From Heterobilharzia americana (taxonomy: Eukaryota; Platyhelminthes; Trematoda; Strigeidida; Schistosomatidae): 64,000 nt of DNA. Numbering within the stretch: the first letter of the stretch is position 1; every line of letters starts with the position of its first letter. The notes beneath the pieces are model-generated. The model had not been told where the DNA came from and ran no database searches. It saw only the letters and a program-made list of their open reading frames with translations. The stretch is taken from assembly GCA_944470555.2 (NCBI GenBank), contig OX104134.1:108494701-108558700 (forward strand), read 5' to 3'. This document shows, piece by piece, positions 33,016 to 44,780 of the stretch. Position numbers and translations under genes: made by a program.

Positions 33016-36000
33016 ATCGTCTGTCATCTAATAATATACCCATAACAGCATCCAATCTTACAATGACCTGTCGTGATCCCAAATGATATAGTGGGGAGTC
33101 TAATACTTTATGACTGAGTAATTCATTATTGAATACCCCAAAGGGGAAAAAATTTCTCAGTGACGTAGATACGGCTTACTCATGAGTTCTAGTAAGTAAG
33201 GTATTTGTGTGAAGATATCCCTGATGATTGAAATGTAGCATCCAACGTTGGAATCTTATTGCGACAAACAACTTTCTTTGGAAGGATATAGGCCTAAAGA
33301 GTAAGCCAGTGAGTGAAGTCCAACAAAATTCATGTATTAAATGAAGATGAAATAAATTATGTTTCATGCTAGGTTTCCAAATTTTACTCAGCTATTCAAT
33401 TTTCTTATTGTTAACTGTATAAAGAACTTACCACCGTTGTTATAAATATTAGTTTATTAAAACCAATATGATTTTTTTCATACGGCTATATCATAATCCG
33501 AAGAAAATCAAGGTCACAGTAGCATTTATTGGGCACGCATGTGATTTATTATCCAGGAGAAAATTTGTTACTCGTGATGTTAGACGGGTCGGTGTCGTCT
33601 TCTCGGAGTTGGGTTGTTCAGTTATAAAGGTTTTATTGTCATTCAGCAAGGTATCGACAGCAAAAATAGCTGAAGCAAGTGAGCCATGAAAAGTTCTGCA
33701 CAAATGGCTTGCTTAGTAACTTTTCCTGATGACCTTATATATAACTAGGTGTGTATAATCATCGTCGACAGACATACTTTGATTGACCGTCCTGTTGTTT
33801 TGAAGTATGTGTTGGCGGTTTTTGCATTTTTCCTTCGTTGAGTTAATGTTGATTTGCTGATTAACAACTTTTACAGATTTTCTGGAAATCTTTTTACATA
33901 AGACAGAATTATCCACCTAAAAACTATCCTGGGCTTGAGTGTTACGAACTATCCACGTTGATTTCAACGCATGTAGATAATTACAGACAAAAATTGAACA
34001 TGGAAAGTGTAAATATAGGGATAATACAGAGAGTGTCAAGGGTTTTGGCAAGCTTGACACTCAACATAACCACCTATACATCGATTTAGTCTATCAACCT
34101 ATATAAAACGTAGCAGCAGTCAGAGTTTAAGACAACAGGACAGCCAATGAAAATACATGTTCAAAATCAGTCAAAATAATTTTAGAAATAACCAGTCAAA
34201 TCTTAGGTCATTAGGATAAACTACTAAGGCATCTGTAGAGAAATTCTCACTGTCCATTCATGCTTTCAGATTTTTCTCATGATATTGCCTAAGTTGACAA
34301 TGACAGCCTATTAATCGAACCACCCGTAGCTCAGAGAACACACCATTGTCATGACATCAGTTAACCAAAGATAATAATCTCAGATAATTACATTTATCAA
34401 CAATCTGTTACCTTTTTCATTTCCTTCAGCTCAGTTTCGATCGGTGTGAAAAAACCTGATTTGTATGAAAGTATGAAGTATGAACAATATCAAATCTTGC
34501 ATTCATCTTCCTCATATCAGTTGAACACAATATTCACTGAATCGTTGAAACTGAGAGTTAGTTGGTCAGATGAATTTCTTAGCTAGAACAGTTGAACGCT
34601 GAAAACTTCTATTTCAAAGAATTTCAGTGTATCTGATATGAAAACCATAAGGATATAATGACGACTGATAGTTCAACTTGACATGAGGGATGTTTTCTCT
34701 TTTTTGTTTTACTTAGTACTGTACGCTGATGGGTATAACGAAACTTTCACGCGTGATTTCTATTTAAAGAAAACTTGTAATAGACAATAAATAAGATTTC
34801 TGTAAATATTTTGAAATCAATAAATGAATCACACTTAAAAGATCACATGAATGAAGATAAAACAAAAATTTTTATGAGCTGTACAGCACACCAGTATTGT
34901 ATAAACATTTGGTATAGATTAGTGTTTTTAAGTAAAAGACACCTAAGCATTATATGAGTTTGAAGAAGAGAAAAAAACCGTTGGTAAATGCGGGCAACTG
35001 AAAAGTTACTTAGTTCAAGTTTACAGTTCTTCAACAGTTGGCACAACTTAATACGGAATGAAGCCTGTGACTTTCAGGCTTTGCAGTAAACGTGTTGGCA
35101 CACAGTTCTTAGGCTGGAATCTAACGGAATACATTTTTGAAATCCAGTAAATCCAAAAAATAATTTGATCATCATTCTAATCCTTTTGATGGTTATCCGT
35201 CTGCACATATGATTTCTTTCATTCGACAGGCCAATAATCATCGTTGAAACTTCAGAAGTTTCCTCTTGAAATTAGTTATCAATGAAAGCAGTCTGGAGGA
35301 GAGGGTCATTTGTTTTATGTTTACTGGGTTTCAGTGGTTCTCCAGCTGATCTCAACCTATTTCAAAAACTATCCATGATTTAAACAATATCTTACTAACT
35401 AGTCAAGTGAAAAGTAATTCAGTGCTGGTTTGTTAGTCGTACACTACAGCTACTAATTTCACAACTAACTATTCATTGGTTAGCTTCTGTGCCTAAATGA
35501 CATCAGCCTTTCTCCAATTAATTTCTACTGTAATCATTATTGCATATTCAAGTGCACAGTGGTGATACCTGTGGAATGCCCTACACAGCCATCTCCATGA
35601 AATGAACACAGTATCATTAACATAATTTAGCTGGGTTGGAAAATTTTTTCCATTTTCTGAGCGTTTTAATAACTTTCTCTGTATCTACAGCAATATGATA
35701 ATGTAATATTTATGGATAGTGCGTAGAGCTATTGAAATACATTTACGTTCAAAGTATTTTATCTAACCTTATTAAATTGTTTGAATCTGCTGTCGATTTT
35801 AAAAAGCAAAAATTTGATGAATGTGTTCTCCAGAATTTGACACCAAACAGTGGTCATTTATTATCACTGTGATCACAAACTTCGTCATTGCTCACTTTTC
35901 AAGCATTCTCAAGTTAAGCCTGGGTAGTTCCACTGCATTTAAAGCCATTCGGATATACTTTTAACCTTACTCAACTACATAATACAACTGTTCTTTGTGA

Positions 36001-36049
36001 TGTATATGTCTCCATAAATGCCATTGAATGAAAGCATTGGAATGTGATG
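33016..36049. other. Intergenic, AT-rich, several unsupported ORFs
   Basis: Opposed frames at 33468-33689 (+) and 33491-33703 (-), and 33713-33916 (-), are open but cannot be joined in phase by credible splice sites. 34843-35046 (-) is AT-driven. No element motif was recognised. Confidence 0.4.
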
Positions 36050-36520
36050 TCAGATAAACAAATAGATAGATAGACAAAACTAACGTAGAGCCTCACACAC
36101 AAGTACACTTATCCAAGTTGCCATATACTCGACAGTAGCATGCAGAGGATGAGTGGGTAGAAAAAGAGTAATTTCAGTATAGACGAAAATGTATGGGGGG
36201 AGGAAAAATTCGGAAATCAAGGTTAATTAAAACATTTAATGTTTAAAAGACGTCGAAGAGTGGGTACACGAACACCATTGTGGCCGATATCCAGTCATTT
36301 CACTAGGAATCTGCAACCATTAATTTATATGATCAAGAGGACGCCAAAAAATCTACGCCTTCCTACAGGGTAAACATCAACATTGAGAGGCTTGATGAAA
36401 TGATACCACCTAGTTATTGGTTTGTTTACCCTTAGCCCTTCTCCAACCTAATCCAATTTCTCCTGGTAGGGCACGTAAGGGCAGGCAGGGACGGTGTGAT
36501 ATAAGTATTTCCATCATATT
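36050..36520 (-). mobile_element. RTE 3' end, subfamily B (minus)
   Basis: The 3' UTR in reverse: CTAACGTAGAGCCTCACACA, ACACTTATCCAAGTTGCC, a GGTAGAAAAAGAG box, and ACCATTGTGGCCGATATCCA. The same block order occurs at 42720, 52330, 58260 and 62905. The coding part is nearly absent (CTCCAACCTAATCCAATTTC only). Confidence 0.6.
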
Positions 36521-36849
36521 GAGGGTTACACTGAAATATTTATTTCTTTTTCCTCTAGGTAAAGCAATAAGCCCAAGTGCGTTATATATTTTGAGGATAA
36601 CAAACTTCAGCGTTATTCTTAAAATTACCCTAATTATTTCTCCTTCAGGCTATTTCATATTTAAGTTTGGACATTAACTAACTGGTCTTCGAAATTTGAC
36701 AGAAATTCTTTTTTTACCATTCTTTTCAATAATTTACCTTGATGTTCATACGCATTGCAACTACTTTACGTATAATTTGAATCCTTCAAAATAGACATTT
36801 TAATAAGCCGTAGTTCTTATTGAATTACTTTGGAAACGTAAGTATTGAG
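36521..36849. other. AT-rich, nothing supported
   Basis: A pyrimidine tract with CCTCTAG at 36545-36560 is followed by an AT-driven frame; not convincing as an exon. Confidence 0.35.
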
Positions 36850-37091
36850 GGCTTCTTCAGTTACGTTTTCAGCTACTCTATCAAGTTACCCATCCTACGA
36901 TTCATAAGCCCATCAAGAAACGACAGATGTTTGTTGTTTTCTTCTTCATATGCTAAATTGATATGACTCCAAAGTATTTATCCTTTCGAGAAAGCCAGTC
37001 ATATCCTCAAGTTTTCCACGCACTACTATGACATCATCAACACTTCTATCATTAACTTTTTGATAAGATCACTAATCGAATCTTTTACAAG

Positions 37092-37093
<2 letters not shown>
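36850..37093 (-). mobile_element. Penelope-like RT fragment (minus)
   Basis: Minus reading: RSVDDVIVVRGKLEDMTGFL then ERINTLES (the palm C region; usual YVDD), YEEENNKHLSFLDGLMNRR followed by MGNLIE (usual E----LPFLDVL--R--DG-I). Small frameshifts occur. The fragment ends next to a (TA)n tract at 37094. Confidence 0.6.

Positions 37094-37126
<33 letters not shown>
37094..37126. repeat. (TA)n microsatellite
   Basis: A pure alternating TA run of about 33 bp, directly bordering the Penelope-like RT fragment. Confidence 0.95.
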
Positions 37127-37128
<2 letters not shown>

Positions 37129-38469
37129 TCGGACGGTAACTGTCCAAAAGTCACAATCTCATAACAGATCATTCAATGACTAACTGAAACCTTACTGACT
37201 CAGTTTTCAGTTTCTATTTTCAGGTTGTCTTGAATTTTCACTGCCCGTTAATAATTTTTATCGATTATCTCTTATTATTCAACGGTAGTACATTCTTTGT
37301 GCCCAGTACGTCTTTAACTCTTCTTTACTTTTGCAGATTATCACACTGGATGGATGGGCTATCATCACCAACCTTACACACATCCTTCTGCTTAACTGCT
37401 TTCTTTTTCCATTAACATCATATTTACAGACAAGACGAAAACTTGCTAGCAAGTGGTTTTAACAACCACTTCCAAAGTGTTTATTTTCAAATATGCGATT
37501 AGCTTGTCAGTGCACAATAATCATCAGCTATTTTATATACATAGACGAAAATGAAAAGAATAGCTTATAGGCGGATATGTAATCACAAAGAACACTAATC
37601 ACTTTCATTCACTGTCGTTAGTGAATGAAGAATTAAAATAAAGACGTAACAGCAAAGAAAAATTTCTTTTCGGTGATTTTATTTACTGAAGTTGTACAAT
37701 CTTATTTAAAATCATTTGAGACAAATGGCAGCCACAAATAAAAAGTAACCGACTCCCTCAAAAAAACTCGACATGAATTCAGAATTTACAGACGAAATTT
37801 CGGCTTTTTTGATAGTTGAGGAAGACGTTCTACGCAGCTAGCATGAAAATCACATTTTTCAGTAAGAAACCAATCCAATAATACGTTAAAAGATAGAATA
37901 ACGCTTTTGATCCACTCAGTGTGTATCTATCAGTTTACTTGTTCCTATGCAGTGACATACAAAGGGCGTATACTCTTCCAACGCCGTTAGCAAATTTTGT
38001 AACCTTCTCTAACATGACTGTGCAGAGGAGAGAGATGAATATCAACGGTTCTATTTTTGAAAACCTTGTCATCTCCAGATATCTGGCTTCTCAGAGTTCT
38101 TTCAAATTAACTTACACAGTGTCTCCCACAATTCCATAGAAGTGAGACTGCGTCCTACTATACACAATTAAATCACTGGTGATCTGTTCAGAGACATTAC
38201 GTGGGCTCATTAGTCTTACCACAGTGAAAAAAGTAGTTTTCTTCAGTGTTTAGAAACTTCTTATCGTGCCTGTGAACATTAAAGAAGTCATATCTGTTTA
38301 GCTAAATGATAGACTATTATTTGTTTTCAATAATTTTAAATATGATTGTACATCTACATTACATGAAAGTATCGAAAAGAAATTTTTTCAGTGTTACATC
38401 TTTGTTTTATTACTTAATTTGGGAGTTTTCTGTTTGATGAATGAAGAATTTACGTCAAAGGAATAGGTA
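37127..38469. other. Intergenic, AT-rich
   Basis: Nothing supported. Confidence 0.4.
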
Positions 38470-38715
38470 GTATTATCCATTGGCTGATTAGTCACCTTCC
38501 AGTAACCACTTTCTGTTGTCTAGATCTTAGTGTCGATAGAATTTTGTTAACCATTTTGTAATGCGTTCATCAAGCTGAAAAACTTACCGTCTCAATCCAC
38601 CTTGAGTGATGTAACGAAGTTGAGCGTAGTTGGCAGGAAGCTATGTCAGACCTAGATTTTGTCGGTCTTGGAGCTCACCATTAATGCATACCTACAACAT
38701 TGAAGAAACTGATAT
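38470..38715 (-). repeat. Dispersed repeat, family C
   Basis: Left half shares TAACCATTTTGTAATGCG with 31770-31800; right half (TTTTGTCGGTCTTGGAGCTC, then ACCTACAACATTGAAG) matches 31880-31930 and 56490-56520 in order. Confidence 0.45.
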
Positions 38716-38814
38716 GGACGTTGTACATATGGCATATATATACTATCAGAAGAGTAAACTGACACTCGATGAGGTCATAGCTGAACGTAAGTTTAAGTCT
38801 CTCATGTGTGTTAT

Positions 38815-38960
38815 GTGTTAGCTGTCTCAGTAAAGCCTCGGGCTGGTAACGCAGAGGTCGTTGTTTTGAATCCTGATACGATGTAGACTTTTATTTCACT
38901 CTTAATCATCACACCGCATCAGTAATCCAAGTCCGCCAGATGATGGTTATCTCAGATAGT
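38815..38960 (+). mobile_element. tRNA-like SINE fragment
   Basis: A-box-like GTCTCAGTAAAGCCTCGGG and B-box-like TTGTTTTGAATCCTG (38861-38875) at tRNA spacing. No hammerhead core follows. Confidence 0.4.
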
Positions 38961-39809
38961 TGCATTGATAAAAAGAAACACTCTGTTCTCTTTCGACCTA
39001 CATTTGTTTCCTTTTATTTGTCTATATACTAAGGATAACTTCGAAACCCATCATTTTTTCTTGATTAAGCTTATGGATGACAGTTTGAATTCTCATCTAT
39101 TCAGAGTGCAGTACAGAAATGTATCATACATTTTCAAATAAAACTTTTTCACATTCTTACATTAAGATGAGTTACTTTCATCACTACAGGTTGGCTTGTG
39201 AACAAGTAAGTAAATGAAGCCTGACAAACAATCATATTTTTACTCCAAATATGCAGTAATTCTTGGAAACGATTAAAAAATATGCGCAAAAGAAAGCTGT
39301 TTCCTTCTACACTGAATTCCTGTTGTTTGATAAACAAGTAAATGGCGAATTAATTCACCTTTGAATAACTGTGGTGTCTTTTAAACTGAAATAGGAGAAT
39401 CCTTCACTCACTGTGATCATTAAAGATCCATTTCACTTTTCCCGCACAGTACATACATAAGTATATGATGCTAAACAGACTCCATTTTTAATTGATCTAC
39501 TCATGTATGACTCCTTTTCAAAATTTCACTAAGTTAGCGTTACCCACCCTGGTATACCTTTCCAATTCTTGTGAAGTTAACAAATATAACAGAATTTTCA
39601 AACTAAATGTCTGTTTTTGGTACACATGAAGACGCGTTTGGTGATCATATCTGTTACAAACAACCTTATCTAACAATATATGCATACAAACTTAAATAAG
39701 TTTCTACTGATTTTTCGTGATTTACTATTTTGTTTTGTGATGCTAACAGTTACGTTTCAATTCAACTAAACAAGTAAACTGCTTAAATAACCTTGTATAT
39801 CAACAGCTC
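38961..39809. other. Upstream flank of the granulin-like gene
   Basis: AT-rich; no supported feature before the proposed promoter. Confidence 0.35.
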
Positions 39810-39905
39810 TGATTGGTTAAATCGTTGCCTAAAAAAATTATTTAAAATGGAATAATGACTGTAATTTAGGCTCTCCATAACCCTATGAAATATTTTATAT
39901 CAGCC
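39810..39905 (+). promoter_or_regulatory. Candidate core promoter of the secreted granulin-like gene
   Basis: CTGATTGGTT (inverted CCAAT, about 39811-39820) and TTTTATATC (about 39891-39899) lie 135 and 55 bases before the ATG. The spacing is plausible, but in AT-rich DNA such matches are cheap. Confidence 0.25.
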
Positions 39906-39951
39906 TGAAGTCTCGATTTCGTTCAAGAAAATCGAAAAAAATAATACCATT

Positions 39952-40030
39952 ATGAAATTTATCATTTGGACTGTATTATTCACCAGTCTGCTTACAAATG
40001 TATATTGCTCAGATCCAGTGATGTGCACTC
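39952..40030 (+). CDS. First coding exon: signal peptide of a secreted granulin-like protein
   Basis: The exon holds ATG plus 26 codons and one base, then a consensus donor (ACTC|GTAAGT at 40031). The peptide MKFIIWTVLFTSLLTNVYCS is a classic signal peptide: short basic start, hydrophobic core, small residues before a likely cut after VYC or CS. It is followed by DPVMCT. The phase-1 end joins in frame to the exon at 50636 and gives C-x5-C, as at the start of a granulin module. The start was chosen because the ATG is followed at once by the signal sequence and no upstream in-frame coding is seen. The exon at 47725 has the same phase and is an alternative partner. Intron 1 would be 10.6 kb and contains CR1, RTE and Penelope pieces. 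Confidence 0.6.
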
Positions 40031-41299
40031 GTAAGTCTATTTTTTTATTACATATCCATTCACTGCTTTTATACATTTGAACATAATATTCCCATAAATT
40101 AGTCATTCACTATTCATTGAGTTTATTTGATGCTGGGTTATACATAGAAATTATGTGGAACAGTTTACTAGCTTTAGTGATTAAAAATGTCTGTAAGTTG
40201 GGAGCATATTTGAAATAGTTAATATTCTGATCCTTGAAAGTCTGATATCATTATAAACGGACTGTCAAAAATAATAGTGGTAACTGAATTTCAATCTCAG
40301 TGTAATAATTTACTGTCTTTGTGGTTCAAAACAGTACCGAAATCGAAAATACATAACCATCCATCTGCTCTTCTGCCTCCATTAATTTATATTAGAAAAG
40401 AAATAACTGCAATGGATAGCTAAAGGATTATTAGTTAACCTACTGACAATTAAGGAGATATTTTCTGTCCAGAAGTGAATGGTTTATTCGATATGGAGTG
40501 TAATCGAAACGTCTGTCATACACGTCATCAGAGAGACTATCAATCGTAAGTTTACCAGTCAGCATTATCTAAGAATCTCTAGTTACTAGATTAGAAAATT
40601 GCACAGAGAATAAGGTATTCCACTGTTATTGTATGTTCCCAGACAACTTATTCACGAAATATTGAATGGATTTGGGTTACATTTCTTTAGCTGGTCACTG
40701 AAAATTAGGGGAAAGTTAAACAGAATATTCAGCTATAATTCCACACATGCGTAAGTGTAACTTCCTTGTCTAATTCAAGTAAATTTATTCAAATAGCTTC
40801 GCAAATATCCTATATTACATCAATATCAAAACCAATTTTTTCTACGTATATTGAAACAAAATTAATACCATCTTTTCAAATCATGTGCCCCTTGTCTTTT
40901 ACTTTGCCTGTTATTGTCTTCTGTTTTGTTGAAGCCTGTGCTTTCGGATAAGATCCATAACATCTAGTGAAACAAAGATGATATTTACCCACATTCTGTG
41001 CGTTCACACCGCAACTTATTTAGAACTATTACCATAACGCGTAAATAACTCACAAAACCCTTTCTTACAATATTTCCAGCAAAATTTACTGCAGCTTTAA
41101 CACTGGTCGATCAGTGGACAATGCTGTGTTGCATAGGGAAACAGTAGAATTCTGTTCATCATGTTCGTAAAGTAGCCGACTACAAGTTGATCATGACGTG
41201 AATAATTCACTTCTAGAACGGCTGAATATGCAGTTCTGAATGGGAATGTACCTGGATCTATAGATTGGTGCATTGATTTCCTAAACGTTGTCAACCAAT
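40031..41299. other. Start of intron 1 of the granulin-like gene
   Basis: AT-rich; no further exon that fits in phase was recognised. Confidence 0.35.
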
Positions 41300-41470
41300 G
41301 CTTTAATAACAATGATAATAATAGTGACTTTATTCCGAAAGATATTTCGGGAATACCATACGAAATTTTCAGCATGTCATTTAGTATCAGTTGGATGGAA
41401 ATAGTGTATATGTATACATAGTAAAATAAGGTAAATATGGATTACATGTAAAAAATAAGAGTATTCACTT
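41300..41470. repeat. 160-bp dispersed repeat with ATA-rich edge
   Basis: Shares GACTTTATTCCGAAAGATAT, ATCAGTTGGATGGA, and AGTGTATATGTATACATAG with 60093-60250, same orientation. Both copies start in an AATAATAATA run, suggesting a 3' tail of an element on the minus strand. Confidence 0.65.
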
Positions 41471-41799
41471 CATCTACAACTTTCCTGAAAATGCAGAGTT
41501 GACCTAGGTAAAGAATCGCATCAGCAGTTAGATTCATAACACATAAATAACAGTAAGCTGTGTACTTTTTAATTAGTTTGCTTTAAAAACAAAGTTGATT
41601 AGTTAGTTCGTTCTCAGCACTTTCTTCCGTGCACAGGATACGAATCAAATAACGTATGATAGGATTTTTATATTTATTAGTACATGGATAAATTTTATAT
41701 ACTTCCTCATGATCTCGGCTGGTGACCGACGCGCAGAGACCTTTAAGTTACGAGGATCCTGGTTATTTGATAAGATGTTTGTCCATAACTGTTTTAACT

Positions 41800-42480
41800 A
41801 AAAGTTTCAGAGGTACACCACTCCAGTTCTACTAACAGTCTTCAAAGTTCGACGCAGTCTTTTTTCAGCAACCCAGGGATGGATAAAGGGTAACCACAGA
41901 GGAAATAGGCAAGACGCAGGAGTTTACAAAATACGAGATAAGAGGCTGTTATACCAGATACTCTCAACTTCCTAATGTAGAAAGTTAAATGAAAAATTAT
42001 TTCAGGAATTGGTGAAATATGGGGGAACCAGAAAAGGTCCGAAGAAAAACACGCCAAGATAAATCACACTTGTAACATTCTCTAGTGTGCAACCATCAAC
42101 AAAACAGGAATCATGGGACCCAGTCAGTTTACATAAGTTATGTTCACATCTGAAACTAAAGTTTGTAGTCTGAAATTATGAAGAATTCAGCACAAGATCG
42201 TTGACAGAGGACGATCGCCCAGCAGTGGATAGGGAATCGTTCGGTTGGGAACAATCGTTGAAGAGGAGACAGGTATGGAAATTGTCAGGTCAGCAGCGTA
42301 TTTGATAAAATTGATATCAGCTGAAGACGGTAAGTAATAGAGAAACAAAGAGAAGAACAGGGAAAAGAATGGCATCTTGGAGAACCGCAGCCTTAGTAAG
42401 CAATCAGGTGGACCGCTTCCCTCTATGAACAGTATATTGTTTCCTTTCAGAGAAATAGTAATGCAGCCAGCTGATTATTG
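41800..42480 (-). pseudogene. CR1-like RT palm and thumb fragment (minus)
   Basis: Minus reading: PSSADINFIKYAADLTISIP (42330-42270), the YADD catalytic box mutated to YAAD, then LNDSLSAVGRW-like residues and NDLVLN. Next come TLENVTSVIYLGVFF (usual V-YLGV-F), SDLFWFPHISPI, and FYIRKLRVSGITASYLVFCK then LLRLAYFLCGYPLSIPGLLK. The order is that of a CR1-clade RT from palm C through the thumb. Frame changes occur near 42150 and 42050. It lies inside the proposed granulin-like gene intron. Confidence 0.7.
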
Positions 42481-42719
42481 AAGACTTCTACTTTTTATGG
42501 TGTAAATAAGAACAAACATTTTGAAAGGCATCACGATATTTTCAGACAAAAATCTTGAGTTTCAAAGTCATTGACTTGAGAGGTATGGCTAGAATACAGA
42601 ATTCGGGCGACAAAAGTGTATGAGTATCGGTCATTGCATCTCAACTGATATACACACTAAATCTCAAGTATTGATTAAAGTCTGTCAATCAGGTTTTGTA
42701 ATGTGCCATCAACCGTATT

Positions 42720-43090
42720 AATAAACGCATACAGATAAAATCAACAAAGAACCTCACACAGAAGTGTATTGGTTCAACTTGCTGCAGATCCCGGCACCAT
42801 GCAAAGAACAAGTGATGTCGAAATAAACAAAGTTGAGAGGTAGGATAGTGAATTTGAAGATGAGGGTAAGTAATCATGTTCAAGCCTTGAATTACGGCAA
42901 AAAATGAATAAACCGTCACCATTGTGAAAAATGTTCACCCCATACATCAGCAGTCTTCAAACATTGATTCCTATGGTTCCCAGGACCCTAACTACACACT
43001 AACCACTTCCCTACATAGTCCAGACCAACAGTCGGAGACAAAGTAGTATGAAAGACCGTCCCTTGATATGAAATATTAGGAGCTGGTTGG
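42720..43090 (-). mobile_element. RTE 3' end, subfamily B (minus)
   Basis: Reverse 3' UTR blocks: ATCAACAAAGAACCTCACAC, GTGTATTGGTTCAACTTGC, ACAAGTGATGTCGAAATAAA, CACCATTGTGAAAAATG, then GATTCCTATGGTTCCCAGG and TAGTCCAGACCAACAGTCG. It has the same order as at 52330 and 62905. Confidence 0.65.
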
Positions 43091-44079
43091 TTATAGGATC
43101 TCTTTAACATTGATTTCCTACTTGGTAATTGTCATCAAGACGATATATCTTCAATATTTGAAGGAACTTATGTCATTTCAACACTTTTAACTTGCATCAT
43201 TTACTTATGAAATCATATTTTTTTTACTTCTCAGTTATTCAAACTTGACTGACTGTTAGCATGCGGTATGCATAATTATGTTTACCTATCAATAATTTAG
43301 ATGACTTTTGCAGTGGCTGAAAAATAAATTCCGAAACAATATTCGACAGAAATAACCTTGAATATTCAAAGCAGATACCCACACACGAAAAAGATACACA
43401 CGACACGGATTAACTGTTGGAACTTCATACACATGATGAAGTATTTTGCTCTCACCTACGTTTCTCAAAGAAATTAAGTAGATCAGCTGATATAAATCAC
43501 AATAAAATATGCAAAGGGATGTCATTTACTAATTTATTTATAAAATAAATTTAGATGAAAGGGTTTTTCTAACAAGAATTGCTCAACATACCAGTGACTA
43601 TAATTTATGCTACAATAGTGATGGAGATATATTATTTCAAACGCTTGAAGGTCGATATGCGATCTTTAAATCAATATCATGATCCAGATCATTGTTGACA
43701 AGTTAGATCACCAAACCAGTCCTTATGCACTGAGAGGATAATTACTTTTCAAGGACAGCGTCACTTATGATACAATTCATTTCAGTGACCCATAAGTTAA
43801 ATAGTATTAGTTTTCGCGAGTGAATTACATAACCGAATACATGAGTATGCCACAATTTACCTTCAGGGAATCAGACATTCATAAGGAAAAATATCAAAGA
43901 GATCAACATGTTAGGGCCTTTTAATAAAAGCATTGAAGGGATTTTAAGTTGATCCATTATTATGTGATAAGTTTTATTCCTGTTTGACCAGCAGATATAC
44001 ACAAACTCACTCATGATGTCCTAACCCACATAAATAGTCTTTTACTCAGTAAGTCGAACTAACGAAAATATCTTCCTAA
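43091..44079. other. Intron-like, AT-rich
   Basis: Nothing supported. Confidence 0.4.
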
Positions 44080-44780
44080 CCTGGCCAGCCGAGTGAGACG
44101 GATTGTGGCAATTTGTTTTTATTGGCGAGATTTAAAAACTGCTGGTGTCAGTGAGACATACAAGTACGTGTCAGAAGATGAGCGTAATCTTCTGCATTGC
44201 ACTTTATGACAAATGGGTTCCAATCAAACATGTCTACGTAGCACTACTCGTGTGTGGTGGAATCATCACATGAGCATTGACAAGGATAGGTGTCTTAGAC
44301 ATTTATTGTGCATGCCGACATAGTACCTACCTCTACATACAATGCTAGCCAAAGCAGAATTAAGTTGTAAGAAAGCAAAGGGTAGTCATACTAAGACCCG
44401 GCATAAGTTGATGAAATCTTTGTCTTCCGGTGCGGATCGTCTAGGGAGTTAAAGCAAAGCTAAATAAGGTCCTGGAGAGGAGAGGAATCAAAAATCATAG
44501 ACTCTTGATGAGATGGTTGAAAATCAGTCATTGTAACACAGATTTATACACCCTTCTTCATCTTCGAAGCCTTGAATATTTTACTAACCTTCCTCTATTT
44601 ATTCTCTCAGCTCCCATACACTTTTGTCAGCTTTAATATCAACCTTTCTTTTCTAGTTACTTCTTCTTTTCATGCTACTGTTATGTTTAGTAACTTGAAC
44701 TAATGCATTTCAGCCTTTGCCAGGTTCTACATCAATCTATTCGTCAGCCTAACTATCATTTTTTTAGGTGAACATACACT
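44080..44780 (+). mobile_element. RTE-type element copy, 3' part, subfamily B
   Basis: C-terminal RT wording: CLRSTTRVWWNHHMSIDKDR (44235-44295), PLHTMLAKAELSCKKAKG then TKTRHKLMKSLSSG (44330-44435). The 3' UTR with CTCCCATACACTTTTGTCAG ends near GTAACTTGAACTAATGCATT. It lies in sense within intron 1 of the proposed granulin-like gene. Confidence 0.7.

Noticed and set aside
33491..33916. Two adjacent minus frames (33916-33713 and 33703-33491) separated by 26 bases with a TACTAAG-like branch site and a TTTGTGCAG acceptor, suggesting a tiny intron.
   Set aside because: No GT donor gives the phase needed to join them, so the mini-intron model fails.
36417..36677. An 86-codon plus frame with a CCTCTAG acceptor-like site inside.
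   Set aside because: Its first part is antisense RTE sequence and its second part is AT-driven hydrophobic codons.
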